From positions 1 to 64,000 of the forward strand of contig DASYUH010000099.1 in the NCBI GenBank assembly GCA_036001465.1: a stretch of DNA of 64,000 nt, in the 5' to 3' direction. The stretch is from Candidatus Polarisedimenticolia bacterium. Lineage in GTDB: Bacteria > Acidobacteriota > Polarisedimenticolia > Gp22-AA2. Positions 17,307 to 25,829 of the stretch are shown one piece after another. Within the stretch, counting starts at the first letter, position 1. Every line of letters starts with the position of its first letter. A model generated the notes under the pieces. It was given only the letters and a program-made list of their open reading frames with translations. It did not search any database and was not told where the DNA came from. The translations under genes were made by a program, and so were the position numbers.

Positions 17307-19787
17307 CTACTTGGGCGCGGGCGCACTGGGCACGGGCGCCCTGTTCGCCGGCGTGGCGGTGGCGGGCGCGCCGGTCACAACGGCGGCGGTCAGCGACGCG
17401 TCGTCGATCCAGGCTCGTCCTTTCCCGACGAGAAGGACGCCGAAATTCAACGCCACGGCGTCCCCGGCGATCTCCCCGGCTATTTCGTACTCCTGCCAAT
17501 CCGGCGAAACGATCGGCCTGTTCATCATGTTGTCGAAGAAACCTATCGCACCGTCGGGCCGATCGACCCGGAGCCAGAGCTGGGCCTGGTTTCCCCCTCC
17601 CTCGACTTCGGCGCGCACGGCCGCACGGAAGCGAACCAGCCGGCCTCGATAGGGAGCGGCGTCGATGCTCTGCATCAGATTGCCGAACGGGACCGCATTC
17701 CGTCTCTCGCCTTCACGGTCGAGACGGGCGGCGCGGGTGCCTTGCCGGGGACCCTCCTCGGTCAGCAGCACGCGATAGCCCCCCTCCTCGCAGGACTTGG
17801 GAACGGTCCAGCCCTCGGGGGCTTTTCCGACCTCGCCCATTTCGAGATCGAGGTTGCGTGCCACGGGCGCCGGATCCGCTGCGCGGACAGTCTGCCCGCT
17901 CCCTGAGTAACGGATCGGAGTGTTGGGTTTCGCGGACGTGGTCTTGTCCACGAACAGGATGGCATCGTAATTGGCCATCACGTCCGTTTCGCCGAGGTAG
18001 CTCGAGGATTCACCCTCGCTGAAGACGGCCCCGATCGATCGCATCGGGCGGGACGTTTCGAACCACTCCTTCACCGGACCCGACCCCGGCAGGCGCCTCA
18101 GATCCAGCGCCAGCAGCGGCATGCCCGCCGTGGCGAGAGCCGCATCGAGGCTCTCCACCGGGGCGGGCCCCACGGTGAAGGGATGAAGCCCTTTGCCAGT
18201 GTCCATCGCCCGAAACGACCCCTGATTGAACGAAAAGCCGATGACCACCATGGAGGAGCCGTAGGCCTGCCTCAGGTGCGAGCCCATCGGGACCCAGTCC
18301 GCCGAAGCCGGATCGGCGGCGACGTGGCCGTTGTGGGCCCAGAGGACGACTTTCGTTCCCCGGGGCTCGTGGTCCAGGATCCAGGTCACGTTTTCTGCCA
18401 TGGAGCGATCGCGCGCTCGAATCATTTCGGCTGGGGAGCCGAACGTCTCTTCCGCCTGGTGGATCAGCCGGGCGTGATGCTGCGCGAGAGCCCACTCTCG
18501 CATGGAGGACTTCGCAACATAGTCGTCCTTCCGCTCGGAGAAGCGCAGAAGCGTGGCGTCGATCCAGTCCGCGGTCATTTTTCGAGCCTCCGCGGGCACC
18601 TTCGCGTAGTCCCCCGCATAAGGCCTTCCGACGAGCGGGTCCAGCCGCTCGATCGCCGGCCCCGCCTGCTCCGGATCGACCCTCTTCAAATAGCTGATCA
18701 GGCGCACCACGGAGGCCGCCGGGTTCTGCATGTCGAAACCGAGGAACTTGAGTTTCGTGTTGTGAGCGGAGTCCTCGTTGTACGTCCGCATCCAGCGGAT
18801 CATCTCGAGGACCTCCTCGGTGTCCCAGGTCCAGAACCCGAGACCCGCCAGCGCCTGGGCTGGGTCTCCCTTCCCCTCGAGCACGTAGTCGTTCACCGCG
18901 AGGGCGTCGGGGAAGCTCGCCTCGATGGCGAAGACCGTGAAGCCCATCTCGGTCGCGAGAAACTCGAGCATCCGGTGCTTGAGCTGAAAGAACTCGCGGG
19001 TGCCGTGCGTCGCCTCACCCAGGGCGACGATGCGCGCCTGGCCGACCATCTTTCGGAGCGGCTGCAGGTCGGCGAAGCCGTGACCGGCCTCGGGTGTCGC
19101 GATCGGGACTGCGTTTCGCTTCAGCCACGCCGACACCGCCCGCGGAGCCGGGCCGGTGGCGGCCGGACGCAGCACGAGATCCATCGTGGCGTCCTCCTTG
19201 ATGCCTCCCGGCGTCCACTTCGAGCGCAATTCTCCTGACTGGGCAAGGAGGCTGTAGGTCCCCTCCGGAAGCGTGATCTCGAACCTGCCGTCCTGGGTGG
19301 CGGCGACCTGGAAGATGTCCCCCTTCTGGTCGCTGTACCGCCACGCGAGGACATCACCTCCGCGGATTGGATTCCCCGCGGGGTCCCGCAGCCGCCCCGA
19401 CAGGGTGATCCCTCCCGTTCCGAGCGACAGCTCGACGTCCCCGGTCACCTGCTCCGCCTTGATGTCGATGCCGCCGAGATAGGCCGCGGCACGCCCCGGG
19501 GAGGTCACGGTGAGACCGTACGTCCCGGCGGGCAGATTCTCGATCCGGAAGCGGCCGCCGTCCCCGGACCGCGCATGGCCCGCGGTCCGTTCGGCCCCGT
19601 ACAGGATCGCGGCAACCAGCGCCTCGCTCACGACGCCGCCGTCGGCCCCACGGACAAGACCCTGCACGGCTCCGGGCACGGCCGGGGCGTCCCGCACGCC
19701 GGTCACGGGCACGGTCGGGTCGTCCCCCGCCCCGACGGTCGTGCCAAAAGACAGCAGAAGAGATGCGGCCACTGCCCACGATTTCAT
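17307..19787 (-). CDS. Exported erythromycin-esterase-like protein with CarboxypepD_reg and C-terminal jelly-roll-like domains
   Basis: An 826-residue protein with a signal peptide (about 1-20). Residues about 40-210 form two carboxypeptidase-regulatory-like beta modules, shown by GGRFRIENLPAGTYGLTV and GRFEITLPEGTYSL. Residues about 225-625 are an erythromycin-esterase-type domain with ARIVALGEATHGTREF, IEASFPDALAVNDYV, LKFLGFDMQ and VVLWAHNGHVA. The last 200 residues look like a carbohydrate-binding jelly roll (LEMGEVGKAPEGW near its start, IDDASL near its end). Erythromycin esterases hydrolyse the macrolide lactone, but many homologues have other ester substrates. The export signal and beta modules argue for a surface or periplasmic enzyme rather than a resistance gene. 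It lies 25 bases after the LiaF-like gene. Confidence 0.85.
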   Translation of the reverse strand: MKSWAVAASLLLSFGTTVGAGDDPTVPVTGVRDAPAVPGAVQGLVRGADGGVVSEALVAAILYGAERTAGHARSGDGGRFRIENLPAGTYGLTVTSPGRAAAYLGGIDIKAEQVTGDVELSLGTGGITLSGRLRDPAGNPIRGGDVLAWRYSDQKGDIFQVAATQDGRFEITLPEGTYSLLAQSGELRSKWTPGGIKEDATMDLVLRPAATGPAPRAVSAWLKRNAVPIATPEAGHGFADLQPLRKMVGQARIVALGEATHGTREFFQLKHRMLEFLATEMGFTVFAIEASFPDALAVNDYVLEGKGDPAQALAGLGFWTWDTEEVLEMIRWMRTYNEDSAHNTKLKFLGFDMQNPAASVVRLISYLKRVDPEQAGPAIERLDPLVGRPYAGDYAKVPAEARKMTADWIDATLLRFSERKDDYVAKSSMREWALAQHHARLIHQAEETFGSPAEMIRARDRSMAENVTWILDHEPRGTKVVLWAHNGHVAADPASADWVPMGSHLRQAYGSSMVVIGFSFNQGSFRAMDTGKGLHPFTVGPAPVESLDAALATAGMPLLALDLRRLPGSGPVKEWFETSRPMRSIGAVFSEGESSSYLGETDVMANYDAILFVDKTTSAKPNTPIRYSGSGQTVRAADPAPVARNLDLEMGEVGKAPEGWTVPKSCEEGGYRVLLTEEGPRQGTRAARLDREGERRNAVPFGNLMQSIDAAPYRGRLVRFRAAVRAEVEGGGNQAQLWLRVDRPDGAIGFFDNMMNRPIVSPDWQEYEIAGEIAGDAVALNFGVLLVGKGRAWIDDASLTAAVVTGAPATATPANRAPVPSAPAPK

Positions 19788-19812
19788 TCGCTCATCCTGC
19801 CTGGGCCCTGAA

Positions 19813-20727
19813 TCACCACGATCGGACGACGAGGCGGTTGAACGCCCCCTCGACGTCGACGCGGTAACCGGGGCTCCCGGACGGCGGCCGCCTGTTCCGG
19901 CGCCGTCCGTTCGTCAGGTTCAGGAACCCGTCGCTCGACACCCGCACCGGCGTCGTGGCGGGCACCTCGATGACGAAATGGTTGAAGGCCCCCTTGAAAT
20001 CCAGGTTGACATCCTCGGTCGGCTCGCCGAGGCGCAGCGTCATGTCGTTGAACGCCCCATCGACGCGGGACCTCTTCACGGGGCCGGCGGCCGCGTCGAT
20101 CCGTGTCGTGGTGAACGCCAGGTCGAAATCGATGCTGACCGGCGCGGCCGCCGTGACCCCCAGCTCGCAGCGCGCGCCATGCCCCGGGAAGGCCAGGTTC
20201 ACCCCGTCGTGCCACTGGTTGGTGAGTCGCACCCGGCCGGCCTCGCGGTCCTCTTCCACCCGCACCGACTGGCGGCCCGATTCGGTCGCCCGCCCCTCGG
20301 CGAGCACGCCGCGCGCCAGGCGACGCGACGTGACGTCCACCTTCGCCATGGCGAGCTCCCCCTCGAGGGTGAGGTCCGAAACGCCGGACGGCCCTTCGGC
20401 TCGGACCGGCACCCAGTCGCTCGCGTCGTCGTCGCGCCCCGGCTCGCGCATCGCCACGTACATGAGCGTTCCCAGGACCAGCACCGGTCCGAGGAGGACG
20501 AGCCCGGGCGCGGGGCTGTGCTGGAACAGGAGCCTGATGCCGATGGCGACCAGGAGGACCGGCCAGTACGCCAGCACGCTTCCCCAGAACGACACCGGCA
20601 GGATGCCCTGGGTCGTGAGGAGCAGGAACGTCCCGAATCCGAGGAGGTAGAACCCCCGGGAGACACGCGTCCAACGGACGCCGCGATCGCGCCCGGTGTC
20701 TTCCGCTGCGCCGTCCCTGTCGCTCAC
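19813..20727 (-). CDS. LiaF/toastrack-type membrane protein
   Basis: A 304-residue protein. The GTG start overlaps the stop of the PspC gene (GTGA), so reading further upstream is not needed. Three to four membrane segments occupy about residues 20-90 (GFYLLGFGTFLLL, SVLAYWPVLLVAIGIRLL, GLVLLGPVLVLGTLMYVA), as in LiaF/DUF5668 N-termini. The remaining 200 residues are a beta-rich extracytoplasmic toastrack-like region with repeated turns such as VDGAFNDMTL and FKGAFNHFVI. LiaF-like proteins sense or modulate envelope stress with PspC and two-component systems. No two-component pair is adjacent. It is coupled to pspC upstream and followed by the esterase-like gene. Confidence 0.8.
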   Translation of the reverse strand: MSDRDGAAEDTGRDRGVRWTRVSRGFYLLGFGTFLLLTTQGILPVSFWGSVLAYWPVLLVAIGIRLLFQHSPAPGLVLLGPVLVLGTLMYVAMREPGRDDDASDWVPVRAEGPSGVSDLTLEGELAMAKVDVTSRRLARGVLAEGRATESGRQSVRVEEDREAGRVRLTNQWHDGVNLAFPGHGARCELGVTAAAPVSIDFDLAFTTTRIDAAAGPVKRSRVDGAFNDMTLRLGEPTEDVNLDFKGAFNHFVIEVPATTPVRVSSDGFLNLTNGRRRNRRPPSGSPGYRVDVEGAFNRLVVRSW

Positions 20728-21239
20728 GATGACTTCCCGCCCCGCCCGCGGGCCGCCTCGAAGATGAGGGACGCGCCGACGGCGATCAGAATGATCGGCC
20801 AGAGATTCGAGAACCGGGCCCAGTACGGCCAGTGCCACCAGGACATACGGTCCAGGAGGAAAATCGTTCCAAGAACGATGAGCACCCCGCCGGCGATGGC
20901 GCTTCCCCGACGCTTCTCATCGGGGATCCGCTGGAACCCGTCCGCCACCTTCTCGCCGGCCTGCCGGACCGACTCGACGATCCGCCCGGCCGGGTCCGTG
21001 ACCGGCGGCGCGCCCGGAGCTCCGGACGCCGTGGACGACGCGGAGCCGTCGCCCCGCTCGGCGCGCGGCATGATCACCCAGCCGACGACATAGGCCACGA
21101 GCCCGAATCCGTTCAGGACCACCAGCAGGATGAACGCCAGCCGAATCAGCACGGGATCGACGCTGAAATAGCTCGCGAACCCGGCGCACACACCCCCCAG
21201 GACGGCGTTCTTCGTGTCACGCGTCAGGCGTCGAGTCAT
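20724..21239 (-). CDS. pspC: PspC-domain membrane protein with LiaF-TM-like C-terminus
   Basis: A 171-residue inner-membrane protein. The PspC signature is at the N-terminus: RRLTRDTKNAVLGGVCAGF then a helix (PVLIRLAFILLVVLNGFGL) ending near WVIMPRAE. An acidic/Ala-rich linker of about 40 residues follows, then three short hydrophobic segments (AIAGGVLIVLGTIFLL, SNLWPIILIAVGASLIF), which resemble the LiaF membrane module. PspC proteins take part in phage-shock type envelope-stress responses. Here the pair PspC and LiaF-like is coupled by a GTGA overlap, and no PspA or PspB gene is present. The start ATG lies 7 bases after GGGGAGG. Confidence 0.88.
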   Translation of the reverse strand: MTRRLTRDTKNAVLGGVCAGFASYFSVDPVLIRLAFILLVVLNGFGLVAYVVGWVIMPRAERGDGSASSTASGAPGAPPVTDPAGRIVESVRQAGEKVADGFQRIPDEKRRGSAIAGGVLIVLGTIFLLDRMSWWHWPYWARFSNLWPIILIAVGASLIFEAARGRGGKSS

Positions 21240-21292
21240 GCCTCACCTCCCCAAAGCACCCGGCCGCCGGCCTGGGCGGCGAGGCGGCAGCC

Positions 21293-22096
21293 TCACATCG
21301 TCCGGCCCGGTTCCCGCTCGCTCAAGCAAATGCGCACGAAGTTGTCGAGCAGGCGCCGCGCCGGCCTGGGATCGAACCCCTCGAGCCTGCCGAGCAGCGC
21401 CTCGACATAGCCGGCCCCCGCGCGGCCGCGGTCCCGCGCGCCTGCCTCGAGCGCGTCGCGCCGCAGCAGGATGAGCTCGCGCAGGATCGCGGTCGTCGCC
21501 TCCGGATGGAACTGCACGCCCCAGACGCTCTCGCCGATGCGGAACGCCTGGATGGGGGCGCTGTCGTTCCCCGCGAGAAGGACCGCCCCCTGGGGCAGCG
21601 ACTCGACCCGGTCCTCGTGGGTCGCCAGGACCGGAAGCGGCCACGGCAGCCCCTCGAAGAGCCGATCGAGCCGGCCCTCCCCCGTCAGGTCCACCTCGGC
21701 GGCGCCGATCTCCCATCCCGACGGGCTCCGCACGACCCGCCCGCCGCGCGCCGAGGCCAATGCCTGGCACCCGAAGCAGACGGCGAGGACCGGCACCCCC
21801 GCGTGCTCGGCCCGCCGCAGGAACGTCGCGAGCCCTTCCATCCACGGCTCGGGGCTCACGACCGATTTCACCGACCCGGTGACGATGACCCCGACGTGGG
21901 CCGACGTGTCCGGTATGGCGGCGCGCGTGGCGTCGCAGAGATCGAACGCCAGGTCGTGCTCCGCCAGGGCGTCGCGAAACCAGCGGTCGTAATCGCCGTG
22001 GCGCCTCTGCACGTCGATGGCCGTCGAGCCGGTCCGGACGATCAGGAGGCGCGGCAGCGACTGCAGGAAGGGGGGAGGGCTGCCGCGCGCCGCCAT
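21293..22096 (-). CDS. Class I glutamine amidotransferase-like protein
   Basis: A 267-residue cytosolic protein. The nucleophile elbow VCFGCQALA (catalytic Cys near residue 105) and the His-Glu pair in VQFHPEATT are both present, so it should hydrolyse glutamine or transfer its amide nitrogen. It resembles standalone GMP-synthase-like GATases, such as those acting on gamma-glutamyl compounds, with no synthetase domain attached. The start is uncertain: I use the Met before AARGSPPPF, but another Met 35 residues upstream is in frame and neither has a good ribosome site. A C-terminal helical extension of about 60 residues follows the core. It is divergent from a lipoprotein operon. Confidence 0.82.
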   Translation of the reverse strand: MAARGSPPPFLQSLPRLLIVRTGSTAIDVQRRHGDYDRWFRDALAEHDLAFDLCDATRAAIPDTSAHVGVIVTGSVKSVVSPEPWMEGLATFLRRAEHAGVPVLAVCFGCQALASARGGRVVRSPSGWEIGAAEVDLTGEGRLDRLFEGLPWPLPVLATHEDRVESLPQGAVLLAGNDSAPIQAFRIGESVWGVQFHPEATTAILRELILLRRDALEAGARDRGRAGAGYVEALLGRLEGFDPRPARRLLDNFVRICLSEREPGRTM

Positions 22097-22233
22097 TGGT
22101 CGCGGGCCGGTCGTTCCGGCCGGCGGCGAGCTCCGCGCCCGGCTCCGGCGGGAACCGCCGGCCCCGACAGCGCGCACGCTCCCGGCGCCGCCCCTCCTCA
22201 TGGACCGTACTCTACCAGATTCGGACCTCACTC

Positions 22234-22254
22234 CGGGGGCACCGGACGCCCCCG
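22234..22254. other. Stem-loop in the divergent region before the lipoprotein gene
   Basis: CGGGGGC (22234-22240) pairs with GCCCCCG (22248-22254) around a seven-base loop. It lies 100 bases before the lipoprotein start and 138 bases before the GATase start. It could be a transcript leader structure or simply G/C-rich sequence. No consensus promoter was identified in this 258-base gap. Confidence 0.3.
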
Positions 22255-22354
22255 TGTCTGCTACCATCCCTCGTCGTGCGCCCCGCGCTCTCAAGGGGAC
22301 CGCTTCGTTCGAAGGATGTCCGCTTCCAGGTCGACCGCTTCAAGGAGGTCCGCG

Positions 22355-23281
22355 ATGCGCCATCACGTCCGCTCGAACCGCTCCGGCCTTTTGGGATTCA
22401 GCCTGACGCTCCCGCTCGTGGCGCTGTTCGTGACCGCCTGCGCCGACAAGACGCCGGCGAAGATCACCTTCAACGCCCCGCCGCCCGTGATCGTGAGCGG
22501 CAATACGGTCGAGCTCAGGGCCGCGGTTGTGAACAAGAAAGACCAGCCGATCGCCGGGAAGGGCGTGACCTACTCGGCATCCCCCGCCGACGTGCTGGAG
22601 GTCTCGCCGACCGGCACGCTCCGCTGCCTGAAAACCGGCGACGCCGCGCTGACCCTCGCCCCCGAGGGTCAGGCCGGGACCGCGGCCGTCGGCGGCGCGG
22701 CCGGCGGAGGGGGTGTCGCCCAGACGCTGGCCATCAAGTGCCGCCTGCCGACCGAGATCGCCTTGCCGCAGGACCTCCGGCTCGTGCTCGGCAGCAAGCC
22801 GGAGCGGCTCCAGGCGCGCGTCCTCGGCAATGGCGTCGAGATGCAGGACGTGCCGCTCGACATCACCTCGTCCGATCCGTCCGTCGTCGTCATCGAGGGG
22901 GGCGTCGCGAAGCCGGTGGCGGTCGGACGCGCCAGCCTGCGCGCGGCGGCCGATCAGGTTTTCGGTGTCGCCCCGGTGGAGGTCGTCGAGCGCATCGTCT
23001 CCGAGCCGCTGGCGCTGGCCGACGGCGCGCGCCGCGCCTTCAAGCTCGAGCCGGGCGAGTACGAGGTGACGGTCGACATGAAATCGGCCGCCCGCATCAC
23101 CCAGGGCGTGACGGTCGCCTGGGAGGGGACCGCCTGCGATCCGCAGCCCGAGAAGCCGTTGCACCACTTCCGCTGCCGGGTCAACGAGTCGGCCACGATG
23201 ACCGTCGCCAACCCGGCGCAGATGGGGCTCGGCGCCCGGATGACCGGCACGGTGGCCATCTACCGCGTCCCGCCGGCTTGA
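22355..23281 (+). CDS. Lipoprotein with bacterial Ig-like (Big) modules
   Basis: A 308-residue secreted lipoprotein. The ATG is 6 bases after AAGGAGG. A signal sequence ends in the lipobox VTAC (Cys near 29). Residues about 38-120 (VSGNTVELRAAVVNKKDQPI, later VTYSASPADVLEVSPTGTL) and about 125-210 look like two Big_2-type immunoglobulin folds. The last 85 residues form another beta-rich piece with two Cys. Such modules are usually adhesive or structural, on the outer membrane or cell surface. A TTGA junction couples it to the next membrane gene, so both probably belong to one plus-strand operon running to 26.4 kb. Confidence 0.8.
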   Translation: MRHHVRSNRSGLLGFSLTLPLVALFVTACADKTPAKITFNAPPPVIVSGNTVELRAAVVNKKDQPIAGKGVTYSASPADVLEVSPTGTLRCLKTGDAALTLAPEGQAGTAAVGGAAGGGGVAQTLAIKCRLPTEIALPQDLRLVLGSKPERLQARVLGNGVEMQDVPLDITSSDPSVVVIEGGVAKPVAVGRASLRAAADQVFGVAPVEVVERIVSEPLALADGARRAFKLEPGEYEVTVDMKSAARITQGVTVAWEGTACDPQPEKPLHHFRCRVNESATMTVANPAQMGLGARMTGTVAIYRVPPA

Positions 23282-24105
23282 CCAGGCCGCTCAAGCTCAC
23301 GCTCCTGCTCGCCTCCCTGCCGCTGCCGTTCCTGATCCCGGGCGTGCCGGGACTGTTCGGCGGCCAGGGGGCCTACCGCGCGGCGATGACCTGGGGCCTT
23401 CCGGTGGCGGCGGCCCTGCTCGCCTCGTTCGTGTTCTTGCGGTCCCCCGGTGTCTCCGGGCCCCGCGGCGCGCCGGGCGGCCGGCGCCGGGGCGCGTGGG
23501 CCGTGCTCCGCCTCGCTCCGTGGTTCCTCCTGGCCCTGCTGGCCGACCTCTCCTTTCTCGGCGTCGGACACCTGCTCGGCTGGCTCACCTTCACGTTCGG
23601 CGACCAGGGGTTCAGCGGCCATCCCGCCCGGACGCTCCTCTGGAGCCTGCCGCTCTGCCTTCTCGTCGCGACGCTCGGCTGGGAGTGGACGCTGCGGGGA
23701 ACGCTCCTCAGCGCCTGGGCGGAAGCGGTCCCGCGGCCGGTGGCCCTGCTCTTGTCCTGCGCGTCGGGAGTCCTGCTCGCCGCGCCGCTCATCGTGCCCG
23801 GCCTCGAGGTCCCCGATCCGCACTACGTCCTCGCCGCCTTTCTGACGACCGCCAGCCGGGAGGTCTCCTTCGCGCTGATCTTCATGTCGGGCGCCGGAAT
23901 CGCCGCGGCCGGGATCTATCGCGGCCTGCTCCTGTACTTCGAGGCCTTCGTCCTCAACGACTGGTACAGCGTCCACTTCCCGGCGGCCAATTTCACCTCC
24001 AGCGAGCCGGCGTTCTACCTGCTCCGCAGCATGAGCGCGGTCCTGGCCGCGGGGGTCGTCTCCGTCGGCGCCCATCTGACGCAGCGGCGTGGTCGCCGCG
24101 CGTGA
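23278..24105 (+). CDS. Multi-pass membrane protein, possibly degenerate CPBP (CAAX-protease-like)
   Basis: About 275 residues, starting at a TTG that overlaps the stop codon of the lipoprotein gene (TTGA). Seven to eight hydrophobic segments are visible. The stretch LGWEWTLRGTLLSAW sits where CPBP intramembrane proteases carry EExxxR, with one of the two Glu replaced by Trp, and later polar residues (NDWYSVHFP) could supply the His and Asn. The family call is tentative because only part of the motif is there. It could instead be an unrelated permease-like protein. Its position between a lipoprotein and another membrane gene suggests an envelope role. Confidence 0.5.
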   Translation: MTRPLKLTLLLASLPLPFLIPGVPGLFGGQGAYRAAMTWGLPVAAALLASFVFLRSPGVSGPRGAPGGRRRGAWAVLRLAPWFLLALLADLSFLGVGHLLGWLTFTFGDQGFSGHPARTLLWSLPLCLLVATLGWEWTLRGTLLSAWAEAVPRPVALLLSCASGVLLAAPLIVPGLEVPDPHYVLAAFLTTASREVSFALIFMSGAGIAAAGIYRGLLLYFEAFVLNDWYSVHFPAANFTSSEPAFYLLRSMSAVLAAGVVSVGAHLTQRRGRRA

Positions 24106-24160
24106 GCCGCGCCCGCCCGGGGGACTCCGGCATGATGAGCGCCCGCCGTGTGGCCTCCTC

Positions 24161-24595
24161 ATGACGCGCCCGGGCGCCGCGGACGGCTGGGTGACGCCCG
24201 CCGTGTTCGGCCTCGTCGTCATGGTGACCTGGACGCTGGTCATCAAGTACCTGGCGCCGGCCCTTTACTTCGTCTCCGAGCGCGCCGCCGGCCGGCCGCT
24301 CGAGCGGGTGCCGGTCATGTGGGACTTCTGGTGGGTGGCGCACCTGGCTCTCGCCTGGCTCCTGTGGCGCCGCCACCCTCTCGCCCGGAACGCAGGCCTG
24401 GGGGTGGCGGCCATCGAGGTCGTCATCGTCGCCGCCAAGCTGGCGCTCTTCTTCAGGCATCCCGACCTTTCCTTCTGGCGGCTGCTGTGGTTCACTAACA
24501 AGCTGTACGTCCTGGTGTACTTCCTGTTTCTGCTGGCCTGCCTTTCGAGGAGAAGACGTTGGCCGGATCGGGATTCAGCCGTCGCCGGTTTCTGA
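24161..24595 (+). CDS. Four-helix membrane protein of unknown function
   Basis: A 144-residue protein with four hydrophobic segments: VFGLVVMVTWTLVIKYL, WWVAHLALAWLLW, LGVAAIEVVIVAAKLALFF and LYVLVYFLFLLACL. Arg-rich loops (LWRRHPLARN and the final SRRRRW) suggest an N-in, C-in arrangement. I chose the Met of MTRPGAADGW; an in-frame start 24 residues earlier overlaps the previous gene and adds Arg/Pro-rich sequence. Its 3' end overlaps the aldo/keto reductase gene by 37 bases, so the two are surely co-transcribed. I do not recognise a family. Confidence 0.65.
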   Translation: MTRPGAADGWVTPAVFGLVVMVTWTLVIKYLAPALYFVSERAAGRPLERVPVMWDFWWVAHLALAWLLWRRHPLARNAGLGVAAIEVVIVAAKLALFFRHPDLSFWRLLWFTNKLYVLVYFLFLLACLSRRRRWPDRDSAVAGF

Positions 24596-25824
24596 AGCAG
24601 ACCACGGCCGCCGGCGGGGCGCTGGTCGCCGGCGCGATCGCGGCCGCGCCCTCGAGCGTCCCGGCTCCGGCCGGAACGCCGGCCCCCGCCGCTGGAACAT
24701 CGACGTCGCCCGCCCCGCCCGCCGCCCCGACACCCGACGACGCGATGGGATATCGCACGCTGGGCCGCACCGGCCTGAAGGTCTCCGAGATCGGCTTCGG
24801 CGGCTACCCGATCGACGACCCGGCGGTCATCGGCCACGCCATCGACCGCGGCATCAACTACTTCGACACGGCGCACTGCTACCGCGGCGGCCGGAGCGAG
24901 ACGACGGTCGGCGCGGGGCTCAAGGGGCGCCGCGACCGCGTCATCCTGACGACCAAGTGGTGCCCGCACCATATCGGCCAGCCGGCGAAGAAGCAGGTCT
25001 TCCTGGACATGCTCGACCAGAGCCTGAAGCGGCTGCAGACCGACCACGTCGACATCGTCCTCAACCACGAAGTCGGGAAGAACTCGGACGGCATCGGCCT
25101 CGAGCGCCTGAAGAACCCGGAGATGCTCGAGGCCTGGGAGACCGCCCGCAAGGCCGGCAAGGCGCGCTTCCTCGGGGCCAGTGGCCACGACCCGGACCTG
25201 ATGGGGGTGATGCACTACGCCGTCGACTCGGGGCTCTTCGACGTCCTCCTGTGCCGTTATTCCTTCCTGGACTACCCCGAGCAGGACCGGCTGATCGACA
25301 AGGCGCACGCGAAGGGGGTCGGCTTCATCGCCATGAAGACGCTGGCGGGCGCCAAGGGGGCGGACCTCGACCGGTTCAAGGACCGCTACACGACGTTCAA
25401 GCAGGCGGCGCTCAAGTGGGTGCTGTCGAACGCCAGGGTCTCGAACCTGATCATCTCGATCAACAGCGCGCGCCAGATCGACGAGTACGTGCCCGCCTCG
25501 CGCCAGCCGCTGCGGCGGGCCGATCGCGACATCCTGCAGGAGTACGAAGCCGCCTTCTCCACCGAGGTCTGCCGGTACGACGGCGCCTGCCTGCCGGAGT
25601 GTCCCGAAAGAGTCCGCATCGCCGACATCCTGCGCTTCTCCATGTACTACCACGAATACAAGCAGGAGAACCGCGGACTCGAGTCGTACGCCCGCCTCGT
25701 GGAGTCCGAGCGCGCCGCCCACTGCCTCCACTGCAGCGGCTTCTGCGAGCAGGCCTGCGACTACGACCTGCCGATCCGGACGCTCCTGCTGCGGGCGCAC
25801 GACAGGCTGGCCCCCCGCGGCTGA
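24559..25824 (+). CDS. Tat-exported aldo/keto reductase with C-terminal iron-sulfur motif
   Basis: A 421-residue oxidoreductase. The start is TTG, 6 bases after GAGGAG. A Tat signal (FSRRRFLKQ) precedes an Ala/Pro-rich linker, and the AKR barrel begins near residue 65 (YRTLGRTGLKVSEIGFGG). The catalytic tetrad is visible as Asp and Tyr in FDTAHCYRGG, Lys in LTTKW and His in LNHEV. The C-terminus holds Cys clusters (YDGACLPECPE and HCLHCSGFCEQACDYD) like the ferredoxin-type tail of AKR family members paired with anaerobic or membrane metabolism. It should act in the periplasm after folding with cofactors. The physiological electron donor and substrate are unknown. Confidence 0.88.
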   Translation: MAGSGFSRRRFLKQTTAAGGALVAGAIAAAPSSVPAPAGTPAPAAGTSTSPAPPAAPTPDDAMGYRTLGRTGLKVSEIGFGGYPIDDPAVIGHAIDRGINYFDTAHCYRGGRSETTVGAGLKGRRDRVILTTKWCPHHIGQPAKKQVFLDMLDQSLKRLQTDHVDIVLNHEVGKNSDGIGLERLKNPEMLEAWETARKAGKARFLGASGHDPDLMGVMHYAVDSGLFDVLLCRYSFLDYPEQDRLIDKAHAKGVGFIAMKTLAGAKGADLDRFKDRYTTFKQAALKWVLSNARVSNLIISINSARQIDEYVPASRQPLRRADRDILQEYEAAFSTEVCRYDGACLPECPERVRIADILRFSMYYHEYKQENRGLESYARLVESERAAHCLHCSGFCEQACDYDLPIRTLLLRAHDRLAPRG

Positions 25825-25829
25825 TCCCG

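Noticed and set aside
24569-24592. GGGATTCAG-N6-CCGG sequence resembling the 39-bp element
   Set aside because: It is inside the aldo/keto reductase coding sequence (the Tat signal region), lacks the GTCAGG part and the 14-base GATTC spacing, so it is a chance match.
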